This document shows positions 5,719 through 5,757 of a DNA stretch of 5,757 nucleotides, one piece after another. The stretch spans positions 1 through 5,757 of the forward strand of contig USSH01000175.1 of NCBI GenBank assembly GCA_900557435.1, read 5' to 3'. This DNA comes from an uncultured Coprococcus sp. Lineage in GTDB: Bacteria; Bacillota; Clostridia; Lachnospirales; Lachnospiraceae. Both the position numbers and the translations under genes were made by a program. Every line of letters begins with the position of its first letter. Positions within the stretch are counted from its first letter, which is position 1. The notes beneath the pieces are model-generated. The model was given only the letters and a program-made list of their open reading frames with translations, did not search any database and was not told the origin of the DNA.

Positions 5719-5757
5719 TCCCCAGCTTCTTAAGCGCCGTTATAGTACATATGGAGG
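5708..5757 (-). CDS. Possible C-terminal end of a convergent unknown gene (partial)
   Basis: On the minus strand one frame is open from the window edge and reads SICTITALKKLGIIS before a TAG whose bases are 5708-5710, overlapping the end of the MATE gene by 11 bases. The peptide has the look of a real C-terminus, but 15 codons cannot establish a gene or family. The rival reading is that the GGAGG at the window edge (5753-5757) is the ribosome binding site of a further + strand gene. Confidence 0.3.
   Translation of the reverse strand, partial: SICTITALKKLGIIS

Overview
The window looks like a chromosomal segment from a low-to-moderate GC Firmicute. A gut Clostridia/Lachnospiraceae-type genome is the best guess. 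The flavodoxin is of the short clostridial type, the ribosome binding sites are strong GGAGG/AGGGGG sites, GTG starts are used, and the promoters are standard sigma-A type. The family assignment is inferred from protein character and style, not proven.

Layout. (1) 1-326: the C-terminal three quarters of a flavodoxin on the + strand. (2) 327-586: no gene. This gap holds a long AT-rich stem that can act as a terminator in both directions (349-399). It also holds a cluster of three GC-rich hairpins (429-566), of which two are near-identical 45-base copies 93 bases apart. (3) 587-1300: a minus-strand YczE/YitT-like integral membrane protein (DUF6198 type). (4) 1301-1556: a divergent control region with a strong minus-strand promoter, a LysR-type T-N11-A dyad centred about 64 bases upstream of that promoter's predicted start site, and a weaker + promoter. 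(5) 1557-2432: a LysR-family regulator. (6) 2558-4222: a membrane-anchored GGDEF protein (probable diguanylate cyclase) with its own near-consensus promoter overlapping the lysR stop codon and a roughly 94-base leader with a perfect hairpin. (7) 4294-4325: a textbook rho-independent terminator. (8) 4387-5718: a MATE-family efflux transporter with its own extended -10 promoter. (9) 5708-5757: possibly the C-terminal end of a convergent minus-strand gene.

How the genes work together. The clearest functional unit is the divergent pair: the LysR protein very likely controls the membrane protein gene, and perhaps itself, through the dyad between them. The diguanylate cyclase and the MATE pump follow on the same strand. 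Each has its own promoter and a terminator separates them, so they read as separate transcription units rather than an operon. No mobile element, CRISPR array, tRNA or rRNA was seen. No clearly novel multi-gene system is visible. The points most worth a second look are the LysR box geometry, the tandem hairpin repeats, and the cyclase, which lacks the inhibitory-site arginine and carries an unassigned C-terminal region.
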